Below the pieces are notes generated by a model. That model was not told where the DNA came from. It was given only the letters and a program-made list of their open reading frames with translations, and did not search any database. This document shows, one piece after another, positions 37,551-52,117 of a DNA stretch of 64,000 nucleotides. The stretch spans positions 372,001 to 436,000 of the forward strand of contig JBAJFG010000271.1 of assembly GCA_037903475.1 (NCBI GenBank), given 5' to 3'. A program made the position numbers and the translations under genes. Each line of letters begins with the position of its first letter. The first letter of the stretch is position 1. The stretch is from Ancylostoma caninum. Taxonomy: Eukaryota; Nematoda; Chromadorea; Rhabditida; Ancylostomatidae.

Positions 37551-38652
37551 CTTGTCTGATTTTTTTCTCTGGACATTTGTGTGCCTTGTACAGGTTTTTT
37601 TTTGGTGAGTTTAGCGAGAATTCACGCTACCTTGGTCTCACCGAGGTCATTTTGGCATGCTAGCGCGCGATCATTCCTAACCCGTAAACCGACCCGTAAA
37701 CGTAATCTTTGATCATAAGTAGTCTTTTCTGCATTAGTTGTGCCTGAAATCTGTGCAGAAGAAGCTTCTCAGCGTTGCCACCCGTAGCGGGATTCGTACA
37801 CGTTCCCGGCAAGATCGATGTTTCCTCATGGGCGATCTTTTCCATTCGAAACGATCCGACTTTGTGCGATCGACCATCTTTGGCTAAGAATAGCCAGTTA
37901 TGATATCGATCCTGGAATCCACCAAATTTTACTCGAGAAACTCGTCCATCCCCGATAAGCGGCCAGGTTAAATCATACCCATAAGTCCAGAATCCTCACA
38001 AATCCAGCCGGAACGTGATTTTGCGTTGACACTTTCTCACTCTCACAAGTCTAAGGATCACTTAGAAACTGTTCTGGGATGGATAAACGCCTTTGCTCTG
38101 ATCATCTTTCAGACAGAGGAAAGAAGAAAAGACTTGTGGGGCCGAAAAAAACCTTATTTCTTGCCATTTAAATTTTCGAGTGTTAGATGGGGTTAATTAA
38201 AAATCATAATCAATGAAGAACAATGATTGAACGCTAAAGGGCTCAGTGAAAGAAGATGACTCCGTAGAATATAATAACCTCGAAATATTGGGAAATATGG
38301 GTGGGAAACATGGTGGTGCGAAATGTCCAGAACGAGGAGTAGCAGCATAACCACCCCCATCGTTATGGGGTTGGTGTCCCCTAAAAAATCATAATAAATA
38401 ACTTCGTTACGTTGCATTACCTACACAGATTTTAAAACCTTTGCTTAAACGAAAATTTGTGGTTCATATATGCCGATATTTCCCGCTAACAACTCAACAC
38501 TGTATAGTGCGTCCCAAACAACAGCACAACTTTTTTTCTCCAGCTGCGGTTATTCTCGCTATGTGTCGAGGATTTATTGTTGTAAATTCCACGTTACCTT
38601 GGTGATTTCTTGGTGTTTCTAAGATAGTTACACAAATCCGGGAATTTTGAAT

Positions 38653-40381
38653 ATGGTCCATTATAAGCTCACCTATTTCGATGGCCGCGGAGCAGCTGAA
38701 ACTATCCGACAGGTTGGTATCGTTGACGCGATGATTATCCTAATGTTTCGTGTCGTTTTGTCCTAAGAAAATCTTTTTAGTTATTCGTCCTTGCTGGCCA
38801 GGAATATGAAGATGTCCGCCTTAGCCGCGATGAATGCCTAAACACAAGGATGGTTAGCGCTTTCATAGACGACGGACAGGTTTGCAAACAAATAGATAAC
38901 AATTGCGTTTTTAGAGATGCCATTCAGTCAAATGCCGGTGCTAGAAGTCGACGGCAAGCAGCTGGCACAGTCCTTCGCCATCGTCAGATTTCTTGCTAGA
39001 AAGTTCGGGGTAGGTAATTAAACTCTGAGGGGGTGTCAAGTGCTGATGATTGTCCTTTTGAGGTTTCGCTGGTAAGAGTCCTTTTGAGGAGGCGCTTGTG
39101 GATTCCATCGCTGATCAATACAAGGATTTTACTATGGAAGTGCTCCCGTGCCTCGTCGTTCTACTTGGATTCGCAGAAGGAGATCTGGTGAGTCGTACGT
39201 AGAGTTCTTAGATGTTAGATAGGCGCAGTGAAATTAGTAAGGGTTAGTATCAGTGGCGGACGCAGCGGTGGGGGGCCTCGAGAATGGGTCGCCAAATTTT
39301 CTAAATTAATTCACAGTACAAATAAAAGTGTTGTATTAGTTTATTTTTAACTGTTTATTTTTGTTATTATTTCTAATGTAATTTTTATTCTTTATTTATT
39401 ATTATAATTAATATTTTTATTAATTTTATTTTCCATCTGGGTCCCCAAATCGGCGGAGACCCAACTTTTTTCCCACGCCACCCCTCTCCCACCCACTTTC
39501 TGCGTCCGCCACTGGTTAGTATCTATCAGTGGGTGACGCAGGAAGTGGGCGGCAGGGGGCGTGGGAAAAGCTGAGGTGTCCGCCCTTTTGAGGGACTGAA
39601 CGATCAAAAATTCAGAATAAAATTTGTGAAAATGCCATATTTAGTCTTTACTGGCTAAAAATGTCAGTTAAAAATGATGAAATAATTAAAAATAAGCTAA
39701 CACAGAACTTTTATCTATTTTACAATATAGCTTCAAAAATTTGGTGGCCATTCTGTATTACCTGTTATCTTCCGTCATAACAGTATTATGGAGAGAAAGA
39801 AGTATGTAGGGACAGCAGACTCGCAGTAAATCAGCATGGCTCTTTTCTGAAGAAAACGTCCAAAAATTGACATAGAACTTGAGCATTGTTGATTGAATTC
39901 ATTTTGGAGTAGAACTCATCTATTCACAGGAGAAACTCACCGAGGAGGTGCTCCTCCCTGCTCGCGAGAAATTCTTCGGATGCATCACAAAATTCCTCAA
40001 AGAAAGCAAGTCTGGTATGTTTACACTTTATCCAAGACTGAATTTGCTCGGCATTTTATCGTTTTTCTTTTGTTTATAACTTTTTTTATGTAGTTGAAGT
40101 AATTCGTTCGAGGTTATCTTGTCGGCGATTCCTTGACATTTGCCGACCTGTACGTGGCTGAGATTTCGGCCGAATTCGACAAGAGGTTCCCGAAAATTTA
40201 TGATGGATTCCCAGAGGTATGTTCTTGATAGAGTTATGATACTTTTTTCTTTCTCGATTGTTGTGGCTATGTTTAACCTTATCTGTGAATTGTCTTCAAG
40301 GTCAAAGCCCATGCCGAGAAGGTTCGCTCGATTCCTGCCCTGAAAAGATGGATTGAGACCCAACCAGAGACCAAATTTTGA
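38653..40381 (+). pseudogene. glutathione S-transferase array copy 7, frameshifted
   Basis: Exon remnants: 38653-38712, 38781-38852, 38915-39009, 39063-39187, 39930-40014, 40113-40216 and 40301-40381. Exon 2 is 72 nt instead of 73: one G of the Trp39 codon TGG is missing, so the frame moves and a TAG is met early in exon 3. At the end of exon 3 the donor is displaced by two extra G (TTCGGG/GTAGGT), a second frame change. The sequence before the ATG reads TTTTGAAT in place of TTTCCAGA. Exons 4-7 keep normal lengths, and the last ends in TTTTGA. The insults suggest real decay rather than one sequencing error. Confidence 0.9.
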
Positions 40382-40908
40382 ATATTATATGGACCAGGGA
40401 TGAGCGGAATTCCGATTTCTGGAAGTCGGAAGTTCCTGAATTCTTGAATTACGTGGGCTTCTGACATCTAGATTTATGGATGATTGACAGTCGTTGGTCA
40501 CGCCAACTCAGACATGCTGTATTCATCGCTCCAAATTTCGCCATATTTCGAACTTCCCCCAATTTCCGACTTCCGACTTCCGGTCTCATGCGGTACTTCC
40601 GCTGATCACTGATATGGACTGTATAGAAGTGTTTATGAAATTGTATTAGATGTTTGAGTTTGATAGATAATAAATAAATGAGCTCCTTTGTTGTTTTAGT
40701 AGCCACCTTCATTTTGAATCCTGACAATCCTGAAAGAATTTAATTCTGAAGCGCAGGGAGAGAACTGTGATGCCATTTTTGACCGCCAAATTCTCAAGAT
40801 CTTGACGAGTGGCTTTCAAAAAATAGATTCCAGTTAACCAGGCCAAAAGGTAATCGAACTTCGAAGTTTTCTAGAGGATTTCGCTCACAAGGGACGGCCT
40901 TTCATGCG

Positions 40909-41095
40909 GCCAGAGACCACCATGACGTTCGCCTGCGCTGAACGCGTAGTGGTGATGTGTTTCTGTAGCGAAACTTCGCAATCACTGGATTCTGTGGCCA
41001 AAAACGCTGACAAAGCGGTGACGAGAGGACTTATCGCCGTGGTATAAAGACGCTGGGCAGATCACTCTTCACCGAGTAGCGTGGCCTCTCTTCTT
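40909..41095 (+). promoter_or_regulatory. conserved upstream block of GST copy 8
   Basis: GGCCAGAGACCACCATGACG, GTGATGTGTTTCTGTAGCGA, GGCCAAAAACGCTGACAAAG and, 33 nt on, GGTATAAAGACGCTGG with AGATCACTCTTCA. One of the clearest TATA elements of the set, 2.2 kb before the start codon. Confidence 0.62.
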
Positions 41096-41621
41096 GCATT
41101 GATCGTAAACAATGTTTTGACAGTATTTCTGTGATGATCCGTGGAAATATCAACTCAATTTTGGTCTTGATAGTGTCAATTTGGCATGCAAGCGCACTCG
41201 TAGTGGCATGCTCAAGATCTTTTGCCTTTTGGGAGATGTACATTTTCTGCACTAATTATGCATAATGATTGCATGGAAAGGACCACTAACTCAAAATAGG
41301 CGCTTTTTCGTGTTGTCCACGGATTAATTCCTGTTTTTTTTTTTCATTTTACCCTTATTCCAACACATTTAAGAACAATCAAGTGGAATACTCAATATAT
41401 TGTTATTCCATTAGTCACATTGCTGCTCCATCGTCCTCTTCACACTTGTGAACTACTAATTTCTTTTTTCTAAAATATTACCGAGTAGCTGGTGCTTCAG
41501 AATGTTGTGCTTTTCAAAATTCTCAAAAGTTTTTTATAAGGCAGACAGGCAACGGCTCCTCGGCTGAACAAGTAGAACTATGTAGTTCAGATCCTACTGT
41601 TTTCGGGCCAGTATGCACTAC

Positions 41622-41706
41622 TGAGATCACTAAGGAGTAAATGTTTTCACGTCATGCTAATCATGGATATTTGTGGGTTATAATATGCTTACCATGGGTA
41701 ATCTCA
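41622..41706. mobile_element. MITE, family M3
   Basis: GAGATCACTAAGGAG and CCATGGGTAATCTC are the inverted ends of an 85-bp copy. Confidence 0.65.
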
Positions 41707-42224
41707 AAAATGCATGCGCCTCTGACATGCAAGAGACCAGGTTAGCTTAACTTAATATCTTCTGGTAGAATCAGTCGCAAAAGCCCAATTTGGCAATGAT
41801 GGACAATCCAGATTCGAAATTTCTATAAAAGTTCCTTCGTCAACGTAACGTGCATGTGCGAATCCATTCACTTATTAACCCCAGTGGTCTTTCCTCTCAG
41901 TTCTCCCGGCTGATTTCAGCATTTTGCTGTCCTGATAGCTTATCTTTGCTAAAGTTTCATGAACGTTTCTACACAAGCACATGCGCGCCACGTTGACGAA
42001 ACAGTGATTGAAGCAGCTCTATAAGCAGTTCATTATTATCTGTAAGAGATCTAAAAAGAGCTGTCCCTCCATGATAAAGGCTTTATAGTTTTTGAAAAGA
42101 TTCAGAGGGCACATTGTGACCGCTTTGCTCAATTTGCAGACAACCCACGCAAGTAAGACAAGGTACCACAGGTATCGGAAACTACTTTCCCGGTTGGGCC
42201 TCTCTGTCTCTTTAGTGATAGTGT

Positions 42225-42695
42225 TAAAGGCAGTGCCCAAGCTCAGGACCAATTTGAGGTACAGGGTGTCAGAAGATGCACTGGGCAACGCTGATTACAA
42301 TGGTGTAGGTATCTCAGCACAAAAGTGCAGAAAACCCCCTTTTTAAACCCTATATTTTTGGAGGAAACGCACCCCCCCCCCCGGCGCAAAGACAGCTCGT
42401 CCACGAAGTTGCGTCGCGATCGATCGATGACGCGGCTGCAACTCCACGGCGGGGTGGAGGTGTGGTCAAATGCCGGCAAGTAGTTGCAGCGGCGTCGTCG
42501 ATCGATCGCGGCGCAACTTCGTGGACGAGTTGTCGTTGCGCTGGAGTGCCCGTTTCTCCCAAAATTATAAGGTTCAAAAAGGGGGTTTCTTGCACTTTCC
42601 AGCTGAGATACCTATATCATTGTAATCAGCATCGCCCCGTGCATCTTCTGATAACCTTTGCCCCAAATTGGTCCTGAGCTTGGACACTGCTTCTA
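42225..42695. mobile_element. foldback element with long arms and TTAAAGGCAG end
   Basis: Long imperfect inverted arms run from GGCAGTGCCCAAGCTCAGGA and its mate TCCTGAGCTTGGACACTGC through ACCAATTTG and GCTGATTACAATG to a GC-rich centre with CGATCGATCG. It lies upstream of GST copy 8. It shares an AAAGGGGGTTTC stretch with sequence at 12750. Confidence 0.8.
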
Positions 42696-43130
42696 TGCCT
42701 TCCACGTAAAAAAATATCAAAATATTTGCAGCTTTGAAGAAGGACATTGTAATGTGAACTGTCGTAAAGTTAAGTTGTTAGCAGAGATTTTCATAGATAG
42801 TGAAGTAGAGGGAGTGTAGTACCACTACGTCCATGCCGATGAGCTCGTTTCCCACTATAGTACCCATGGAAGTTTGAGCAACTGCGCTGAAATATTGACG
42901 ATAATATTGTGTAGAAAAAGGAATTTCATCCAAGTGGCACGATTTTTACCTAACTATGGGATATTTCCAAGCAAAAAAAAACCCTACGATAAATATCTAT
43001 TCTGTAGGATTTCCCACAGTGTGATTTTTTATGGAACGTTCAGTTCTTCTTCTACTTACAACCTCTATTATCACGTTCATATTAATAATTAAGTGTTGCT
43101 ACGATAGTGAAGTATATCGAAATTTCCAGA

Positions 43131-44624
<1,494 letters not shown>

Positions 44625-44999
44625 ATACTATCATGACCGCATATGATGTGACTGGCTTTATTAAATATTACTTTATTCGTCTATGTATACAATCAAAGGA
44701 TTCGAGCAAAAATAATGGCGTTATGCAGAAAAAAAAACAGAACAATTGGCACAGACAAGTGGCACGTGAAAGACCAAGAATCAGGGCTATAGGGTAAGTC
44801 GCACATGTAGTAAAGACTCGTACACCTAGTGGCAGATATCATTTGGAGTTATTCAACGCAAGGGAAACCTAAGGGTTGGTCCCATCAGGAATTATTATAC
44901 GCACAGTGGTCGATAGACGTGCTCCTTGGGTAGATTCGGAAAGCAGCAGCGCGGCCGTGACGCTCGCGCTGGAATCGCCGTTATAGCAGACTAGACGGC

Positions 45000-45950
45000 A
45001 TACCCGGCTTCGCTCGGGTGTTTTATAACCCCGGCCCTCTCACACTGAAGAGGACAACTGGTATTGCTGATAAAATCATTGCAAGTACCCATAATTTTGG
45101 TGGTGGGCACATTAGCCATGCCCAAGTAACCCTTCCCCTCAAGTAACCCCGTAAGCGAAACGTGAGTGAAGTTATTTCGATGGCAAATTCATGGAAAACA
45201 GTTGCCATATACGTACTTAGGTGTTTAGCGTGTTCGATTGATCCAGTAAACACACTTTGCCCCTTTTCAGAAGCAGAAAAGGAACAGAAGACATTATTGA
45301 ATCGATATATTTATGCAAAACAATTGTCGTGTTTGTGTTCAGCATACTGGAAAATCCCCGTAGATACGTCTCCATCGACCCATGGGCGAGAACAGCAAAA
45401 AATCAGTAAAACCGATAAATCGATGATTCGTGCGAAACGGTCATCATATTCGTGTTCAGCGCACTGGAAAACCACTGTACACATGTCCGCGCCTGTCTCC
45501 AAATAAAAATGAAAAAATCGATAAGTCGATACTACTTTTGTGCAAAACGGTGATCATATTCGTGTTCAGCGCATTGAGAAACCCCAGTTGGCAAATCCTC
45601 ATCGACCTCTGGGAAAAATCGCGAAAAATCAATAAAATCGATAAATTGATATTTTCATGCGGAACGGTTGTCATATTCGTGTTCAGCGTATTGAGATACC
45701 CCAGTGCACTTGTCCTCACCGACCCATGAGCAAAAATAGCGAAAAATCAATAAAATCGATATAATCGATAAACCAGTCGATGATCGCAGGAGGAAAGTGG
45801 CCTAAAACCTCCGCCTGCCTTTCAGGGTATGTCTGCAAAGTTTGGTCCCGATCGGCTAACCCTCCGCAATTTCTATAAGGAACATACATACACACACACA
45901 CACATAAACACGCACAGACATTCTACTTTATATATACAGATCAGGGTGTC
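45000..45950 (-). mobile_element. Helentron-like non-autonomous element, copy 1
   Basis: The edge carries TACCCGGCTTCGCTCGGGTG, able to form a hairpin. The interior has roughly 110-bp imperfect tandem units containing GTGTTCAGCGCATTGAGAAA and AAATCGATAAATCGAT. The other edge has GTCCCGATCGG, a (CA)n tract and TATATATA. The layout (terminal hairpin, internal tandem units, microsatellite near the other end) fits Helentron-associated elements. That classification is inference. Confidence 0.55.
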
Positions 45951-46513
45951 TTCTCGGTAGCTTCTCATCCTACTTGATGTTCACTACTGAAAAATTACTA
46001 AAAACCAAGGAAACCACACGGATCGCTGTCACAACGATAATCGCAGCGCCAGCGGAGCCGTGGCGCGACGTGCTTTCCAAGTCTGTGAAAAGCACACTTT
46101 TATCGACGCTCACTGTAGGTGTAGTACATGTATCCACTCCACTTTCAGTGGATCTTCATCTCTGTATTCATCTTCTTAGTATGAACCTTGTACATAGTTA
46201 ATCTCGCAACTTTCATCTATAGTCCGGTCCGGCAGCCACTGCAAATGGGCGCCGGCGGGCGCCGGCTGCCGCGATCCTCCCGGTATTAATGAGCTACAAA
46301 TCACTCGAGCTTGGGAGAAAGCGAAGAAAAATACAATTTTAGTCCATAGTAGACAGGGTAGATAAGCCTAACCCTATGCTTAAGAATGGGTTTAAGGCTT
46401 AGGCTTAGGCTTCACAGGAGTGGCCCCACCCAACTCCCTTTTCACCTAAATTTCTAAGATAGACTACGATAAGTGTAAGTGAGATTGGACAGTATTTGTA
46501 TGTTGCATCGCAT

Positions 46514-46588
46514 GCCCGCATAGCTCAGTGGGTTGAGCGAATGATCGACGTTGTGGTGGTCAGGGGATCGAATCCTGCCCTGTGCCCC
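46514..46588 (+). other. tRNA-like unit inside TIR element copy 2
   Basis: A box TAGCTCAGTGGG matches the consensus fully and B box GGATCGAATCC differs from GGTTCGANTCC at one position. The stems outside the D-arm are poor. Confidence 0.6.
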
Positions 46589-46658
46589 ATTTTGCAAATA
46601 CATATAGTATGCTGCCTACGACTGCTGCAGTTATCTAACAAACTCCAACATAAAAAGT

Positions 46659-46733
46659 AGCCCGGATGGCTCAGTGGTTGAGTGGCAGATTGCAATCTGT
46701 CCCTATCGCTGGTTCCACTCCGTTGGAGATCCA
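46659..46733 (+). other. tRNA-like unit with GCA loop inside TIR element copy 2
   Basis: TGGCTCAGTGGTTGAG, CAGATTGCAATCTG with a GCA loop, and GGTTCCACTCC are arranged as in a tRNA. Here one D-arm base pair is lost compared with copy 1. Confidence 0.6.
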
Positions 46734-47842
46734 GAGTTAAGTATCGCAGTGTTTGGGGTTCACTGCTTGGAACGTCCCCCGTGATCTCCTTCGGGTAGTC
46801 CAGGAAGGCATCCGGCAACGTTTTGCATAAATTTCGAAGATGAACTACGATAAGTGTATGTGTAAGTAATAGCGGAAAACTCTTTCGAAGATAAACTACG
46901 ATAAGTGTAAGTGTAAGTAATAGTAATAGTGTAAGTAATAGTGAAAAACCACTTTTTCAAAGTTGAGGGAAACCGGGAGAGAGTTACTCCGCCGTAAAGG
47001 ACTGCTCCACGAAAGATAAATGACAGCGGTAGAACCACTTCGCAATGGATATGGAACAATTTATACGGATTTCAATTATTTCTGAGGATCCCGAATTGGA
47101 TGAGCTTTATTATTCAGATGGGATAACTGAAGTATTGTGTCCATCTATAGAAGAATAACGGCCATTTTTGTATTCGCGAAGCAGTGTACTATAGCAGAAA
47201 ATGGAAGAGTTGGCTTCGCTTATTGTGTATTCAGAAATCCTTCCCCATGAAAATCACAAAAATGAAAAAACGTGAAAGTTGTGAAAATGGTCCCCTGTTT
47301 TATAGCCTTAACATATCCACTGCACTCTGTCTACTATGGACTAAAATTGTATTTTTCTTCGCTTTCTCCCGAGCTCGAGTGATTTATAGCCCATTAATAC
47401 CGGGGCGCCGGAGGGTGGCGGCGGCCGGCGCACATTTGCAGTGGCTGCCGGACCCGACTGTACTTTGGCTGTTAACCTTGCCTGAATGACCCTAGAAATG
47501 TATCAGATATTGGCACAGAATTGAGGAGCACATTAGATGCATAGAGAGTGGAACACTTCCACATTCCATAGTGTTGTTTAGGCGCCCCTTCGGTCATCTC
47601 ATCAGCGTACGACGTGCCCATGGCACCAGTGTTTCGCGACTGCCAAATAATCCGACAGGTCTCTGAAGCTGACCTATGGCACTCAAACTTCTGTGCAGCG
47701 CCAAAACAGCGTCGAATCTTATTTCAAAAATCACAGCAATAGGAGTAAATCCTTCTACTAGCCCGGTTCGAAAGCGGTCAGATGACGTGCAGCACGAGCT
47801 CCTGGCAACATATGTATGAGGTTACTTCCGTATGTATGAGGT

Positions 47843-48014
47843 TACAGTCCTTGTCGAGAAGATAGACGGATTGCGCGTACGGTTTCATAGGTTTACGGCA
47901 GCAAAGTCGTGGTAGGACCTACTGGACCCTTTCCCTTAGAGCGTGCTCTCTCTGCATTCATCGTCCAGGTCCCGCCGAGATTCTGCAGCTATGGAATCCG
48001 TCTAGCTTTTTGAG
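47843..48014. mobile_element. MITE, family M8
   Basis: The left end CTTGTCGAGAAGATAGACGG and the inverted right end CTCAAAAAGCTAGACGGATT form TIRs. It shares TTGCGCGT-CGGTTTCAT and GGACCTACT-GACCCT with the copy at 53826-54005. Confidence 0.7.
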
Positions 48015-48219
48015 AACGTGCTTATAGCAGTGCACGATAGGAAAGGACGGACCAACGACGGGACCAGCGCCACCCCTTTTCAGATGCCAGTGAGATCGAA
48101 TCTTCAAAACGACAAACGGGGCCTGTTTTGGACGAGTTACCTTCATGATGGCGTGTAGACGTGCAAGTTTCGAGAAAACAGACAGGCAAGATACTACTAT
48201 GGTACTCTGTTACTCTGCG

Positions 48220-48375
48220 GGAGTGGTGATGTGTTCTCCGTTGCGAAACATCTCCGCGACCACGTTCAGTGTCCAGAAATGCTGACAAATAGAATGATGA
48301 CTATACCTATCGCGCCAGTACATATAAAGGCGCTGGACGGCATTCTCATCAACTCGCACGATCTTCCTCCTTGAA
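48220..48375 (+). promoter_or_regulatory. conserved upstream block of GST copy 9
   Basis: GTGATGTGTTCTCCGTTGCG, GTCCAGAAATGCTGACAAAT and CATATAAAGGCGCTGG, then AACTCGCACGATCTTCCTCC. It lies 2.5 kb before the start codon. Confidence 0.58.
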
Positions 48376-49549
48376 CGGCGTTTATACCTTACTTGACAGC
48401 ATTACTGTGACGTTCTTAGTTAAAGACGAACTCATTTTTGGTATCGTCAAGGTCAATATAACATTCGTACAGCGCGTTCGTTGTTTGTGATCGCACACCC
48501 ATAATCTTCGACCACAACTATTCTATTTACATTTTTTTGCACTCATGCATGAAAGTAGCCCTTAGGGAGGTATTATTTCATCCAAACGCACATTTTTCAT
48601 CCTTTTCTATTTTACACAGTGACGACCACGTAGCTTAACACTGAAAATTTCTCGTTTCGTGAAAATCAGACACATGCCTGTTCCGTCGTGCACTCCACAT
48701 TTGCGAATTACTAGGGTGCTACCAGTTGTTTATAATAAGTTATCGTTTAAAAATTGTTTGGGTTTTTCATTATAAAGTTTTTTGAATGACTATTTTGTAT
48801 ATTTTGTTTATTTTATTGTTTATGATCAATAAATAAATAGTTAAACCGGAAACTCAAACCATTTTTAAACGACAACTTATTAAATGGAATTCCGAGTTTT
48901 GGACGTTCGAACCGTCAAATATTTCCAAAATCATTTGCAGAAGCCGTGAGCGCTTTTGTGAAGAATGACATTTTGAGAGGAACTTCTCAGCGTGTCACCA
49001 TTCTTGGTCACTCCTCCCTACTTCCCATGTTGACCACAACCTGTTCTTGTCTAGTGATAGGTTATCTTATCGGAAGTTTCGTGGAATATTCCAGAGATTT
49101 GTTGAGGAAACACTGGCTGAAGATTGGTATTGTCAGCGTTTCCCTATCACTTACGGACTATGCGGCGAAAAACTGAACGAGAACTATTTTGCCATGATAA
49201 GGTCATTGAATTGACATGACTTTGCTATAGATTCTACGGCCCTTTAACTCAAAACTTTTGCCCTATAAATATTTATAGTAGATCGGTTCAACCAGCTGGT
49301 TTTTTTCAGTTTATTTGAACTCTAATTTCTCGTTCTGATTCTCTTGGCACTGAATGAATTATTCAGCCTTTTACCGACAGAACGTTTGTGTAATTGAATG
49401 CTAAGTTGTTAAGACTTTATGAGAGCGAATGAAGAGAGTGAACCCCCGAGGTTTGGAACTTTGATATTTCCAGAACTGTGCCCAAATAAAATGACTTATT
49501 ACTTGCATAGAGTAAGAACACCGCTTTGGAGTGGTATAGGAAATCTGGC

Positions 49550-49605
49550 TATATCTGTATATATAAAAGTGAAAGTTTGTATGTATGTATGTATGTGTGT
49601 ATGTA

Positions 49606-49660
<55 letters not shown>

Positions 49661-50590
49661 ATGTGTATGTATGTATGTATGTGATGAATAGAAATCGCGG
49701 AGAGTGAACCGATCGGGACCAAATTTTGCATGCACATTCTACGCGGGCCGGCGGAGGTTATAGGCTACTTTGCACCTGGGATTATCGATTGATTTATCGA
49801 TTATATCGATTTTATTGATTTTTACCCACTTTTGTCCAGGGGCCGGTGGGGACATGTCTTCTGCGGTTCCTTAACACGCTGAATACGAATATGGCTACCA
49901 TTTTGCACGAAATATTGATTTATTGACTTTATCGATTTTTCGCCATTCTTGACCACGGGTTGGCAAAAACGTGTCTACTGGGGTATCCCAATGCGCTGAA
50001 CACGAATATGGCGACCATTTTGCACGAAATATTGATTTGTTGATTTTATCGATCTTTCCATTTCCACTCGGGGACGGACAAGGTCATCTCTACTGGGGTT
50101 TCTCAACGCTCTAAACATTAATATGACAACCATTTTGCACGAAATATCGGTTTATTGATTTTATTGATTTTTTCCATTTTCGTTCGTGGACGGGCAAGAA
50201 CATGTCTACTGGGGTTTTTCAATGCGCCGAACACGCATATGACAACCATTCTGCACGAAATATCGATATATCGATTTGTTTGATTTTCGGCTCTTTTGCC
50301 CAATGGACTGGGGAAGACATCTCTCCTGGGGTTCCCCGATACGCTGAATATGAATATGACAACCACTTTGTACGAATGCATCGATTCATGTCATGTAGCT
50401 TTGCTAACTTTTCGCGCATAAGTCGATGGGGAAGGGTCACTTGGGCTTCGCCAACATGCTGATCACCAAAATTATGGAGATTTTAATGTTTTAATGAATT
50501 TATCGGTGATATTAATTGGCCTCAGCTGTGTGATGTAGCCAAGGTAGTAAAACACCCGAGCGAAGCCGGGTACCGCAGGTAGTACTTAAT
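49550..50590 (+). mobile_element. Helentron-like non-autonomous element, copy 2
   Basis: Starts ATATAAAAGTGAAAGTTTGT then GTAT/(AT)n microsatellite (49577-49680), followed by CCGATCGGGACC, four to six units of about 110-125 bp with TTGCACGAAATATCGAT and GCGCTGAACACGAATATG, and ends ACACCCGAGCGAAGCCGGGT. It is in inverted orientation relative to copy 1. It ends 145 nt before GST copy 9. Confidence 0.58.
49577..49680. repeat. GTAT and (AT)n microsatellite
   Basis: Mixed TATG and a run of about 17 AT units. The hydrophobic Tyr-Ile frames across it are artefacts of the repeat. Confidence 0.95.
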
Positions 50591-50734
50591 AAAAGTAAGG
50601 AAAAAATACAACCAAAAAATCGCAAGGACTTATGCAAGGAGTGACACCCAATACATTGAGGACTTGTTGTTAATTTCTCGGTATGATTTCCTTTTAATGT
50701 TGCCAGGACATCTACGTCCATGAAATTTTCCAGA

Positions 50735-52117
50735 ATGGTCCACTACAAGCTCACCTACTTCGATGGCCGTGGAGCCGCTGAAATCATCCGTCAGGTTGGT
50801 GTCCCCCCTCAGCGTCAATTTATCCTCGCTCTTTTATTCTCTTCTAATTCTAGGTGTTTGTCCTTGCTGGCCAGGATTACGAGGATGTCCGTCTAAGCCA
50901 TGAGGAGTGGCCCAAACACAAAGCTCGTCAGTTTCCCTGAATTTAGGCAGCATAAAAAAGTTTACCAGTATAGGGTGAACACCTGTTCAGAAATGCCATT
51001 CGGTCAAATGCCAGTGCTGGAGGTCGATGGTAAGCAGCTGGCTCAGTCTCTCGCCATTGTACGATTCATTGCCAGAAAATTTGGTAGGTATTTATATCCT
51101 TGAGGAAAGGAGTATTTGTGAGAAGTGAATAGGGTTCCTTTAAGGTTTTGCGGGCAAGTGTCTCTTCGAGGAAGCTCTCGTTGATTCGATTGCCGATCAG
51201 CACAAGGATTTCATCAATGAAATCCGACCATTCCTCCGGGTCTCTATGGGCTTTGAGCAAGGAGATTTGGTGAGTCAGCGTAAGGATATGTAGGTATGAC
51301 AAATAGGGAAGCTGTCGAAAAAGAAAAAAGTCTGAAAATGGCTTAAAAATAGAGGATGAAGTCACATTCGAATTTCGCATAAGAAATTGCTCAATGAACG
51401 AATAAAACGGTGGGTTTATAGAAAATATGAAGAAGGTGGGAATCGGCCGACCGAAAAAGAGGAAAGAAATTTTTGAGTGCTGAAATGAGTTAGACGAAAA
51501 GTAGATGAATTTTAAAACAGCTGATATTTGGGAATCTCCGAGCTCTGAGGAGGTACATATTGCAGCTCTTATTCAACCATGTTGTGAAAAATCGGGCAAA
51601 TCCTCCAATATGCTTACGAATAATCAGATTTTTGAAAGGTAGTTCGTCTACTTATTTACAGGAAAAACTCGCCAAAGAGATATACCTTCCGGCTCGCGAG
51701 AAATTCTTTGGATTCATGACAAAGTTCCTCAAGGAAAGCAAATCCGGTATGCCCTCATTTAACTTATCAAGCTTTATTCATTCCCCATTTTCCTCCGTTT
51801 TTCGACAATTTTTCTGATCTTTCGACAACTCGGTGACAGAGGACGCTTTTTCAAGGTTACCTCGTTGGTGATTCTCTGACCTTCGCTGACCTGTACTTGG
51901 CTGAGACTTCGTCTGAACTCGCCAAGAAGATCCCGGCGACCTATGATGGATTCCCAGAGGTATGTCTATCGACGTTTATCCATTTCGTTTTTGGTTGTAG
52001 TGGTTCTTGTTTCTCTTATCTTTGGATTTTTTCAAGGTGAAAGCCCATGCTGAGAAGGTCCGCTCGAATCCTGCTTTGAAGAAATGGATTGAGACTCGAC
52101 CAGTGACAAAATTCTAA
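50735..52117 (+). CDS. glutathione S-transferase, sigma class, array copy 9
   Basis: Exons 50735-50794, 50854-50926, 50991-51083, 51145-51269, 51662-51746, 51856-51959 and 52037-52117 give 206 residues. [33 protein letters not shown] and QSLAI are all present. Exon 2 ends in C instead of G, so residue 45 is Gln where the others have Glu or Asp. TTTTCCAG lies one base before the ATG. It is the last copy of the array; downstream sequence (to 55 kb) contains no further GST exon. AATAAATG at about 52223 may be the polyadenylation signal. Confidence 0.94.

Larger units (their letters stand above)
46218..47462 (+). mobile_element. 1.2-kb TIR element with tRNA-like units, copy 2
   Basis: The ends TATAGTCCGGTCCGGCAGCC and GGCTGCCGGACCCGACTGTA are inverted. 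The interior is collinear with the copy in GST 6 but in the opposite orientation. TTAGGCTTAGGCTTCAC, ATTACTTACACTTACACTTA and TATTCAGATGGGATAACTGA blocks are shared. Confidence 0.85.

Noticed and set aside
49419..49737. Tyr-Ile and His-Thr rich ORFs on both strands
   Set aside because: Produced by GTAT and (AT)n microsatellites.
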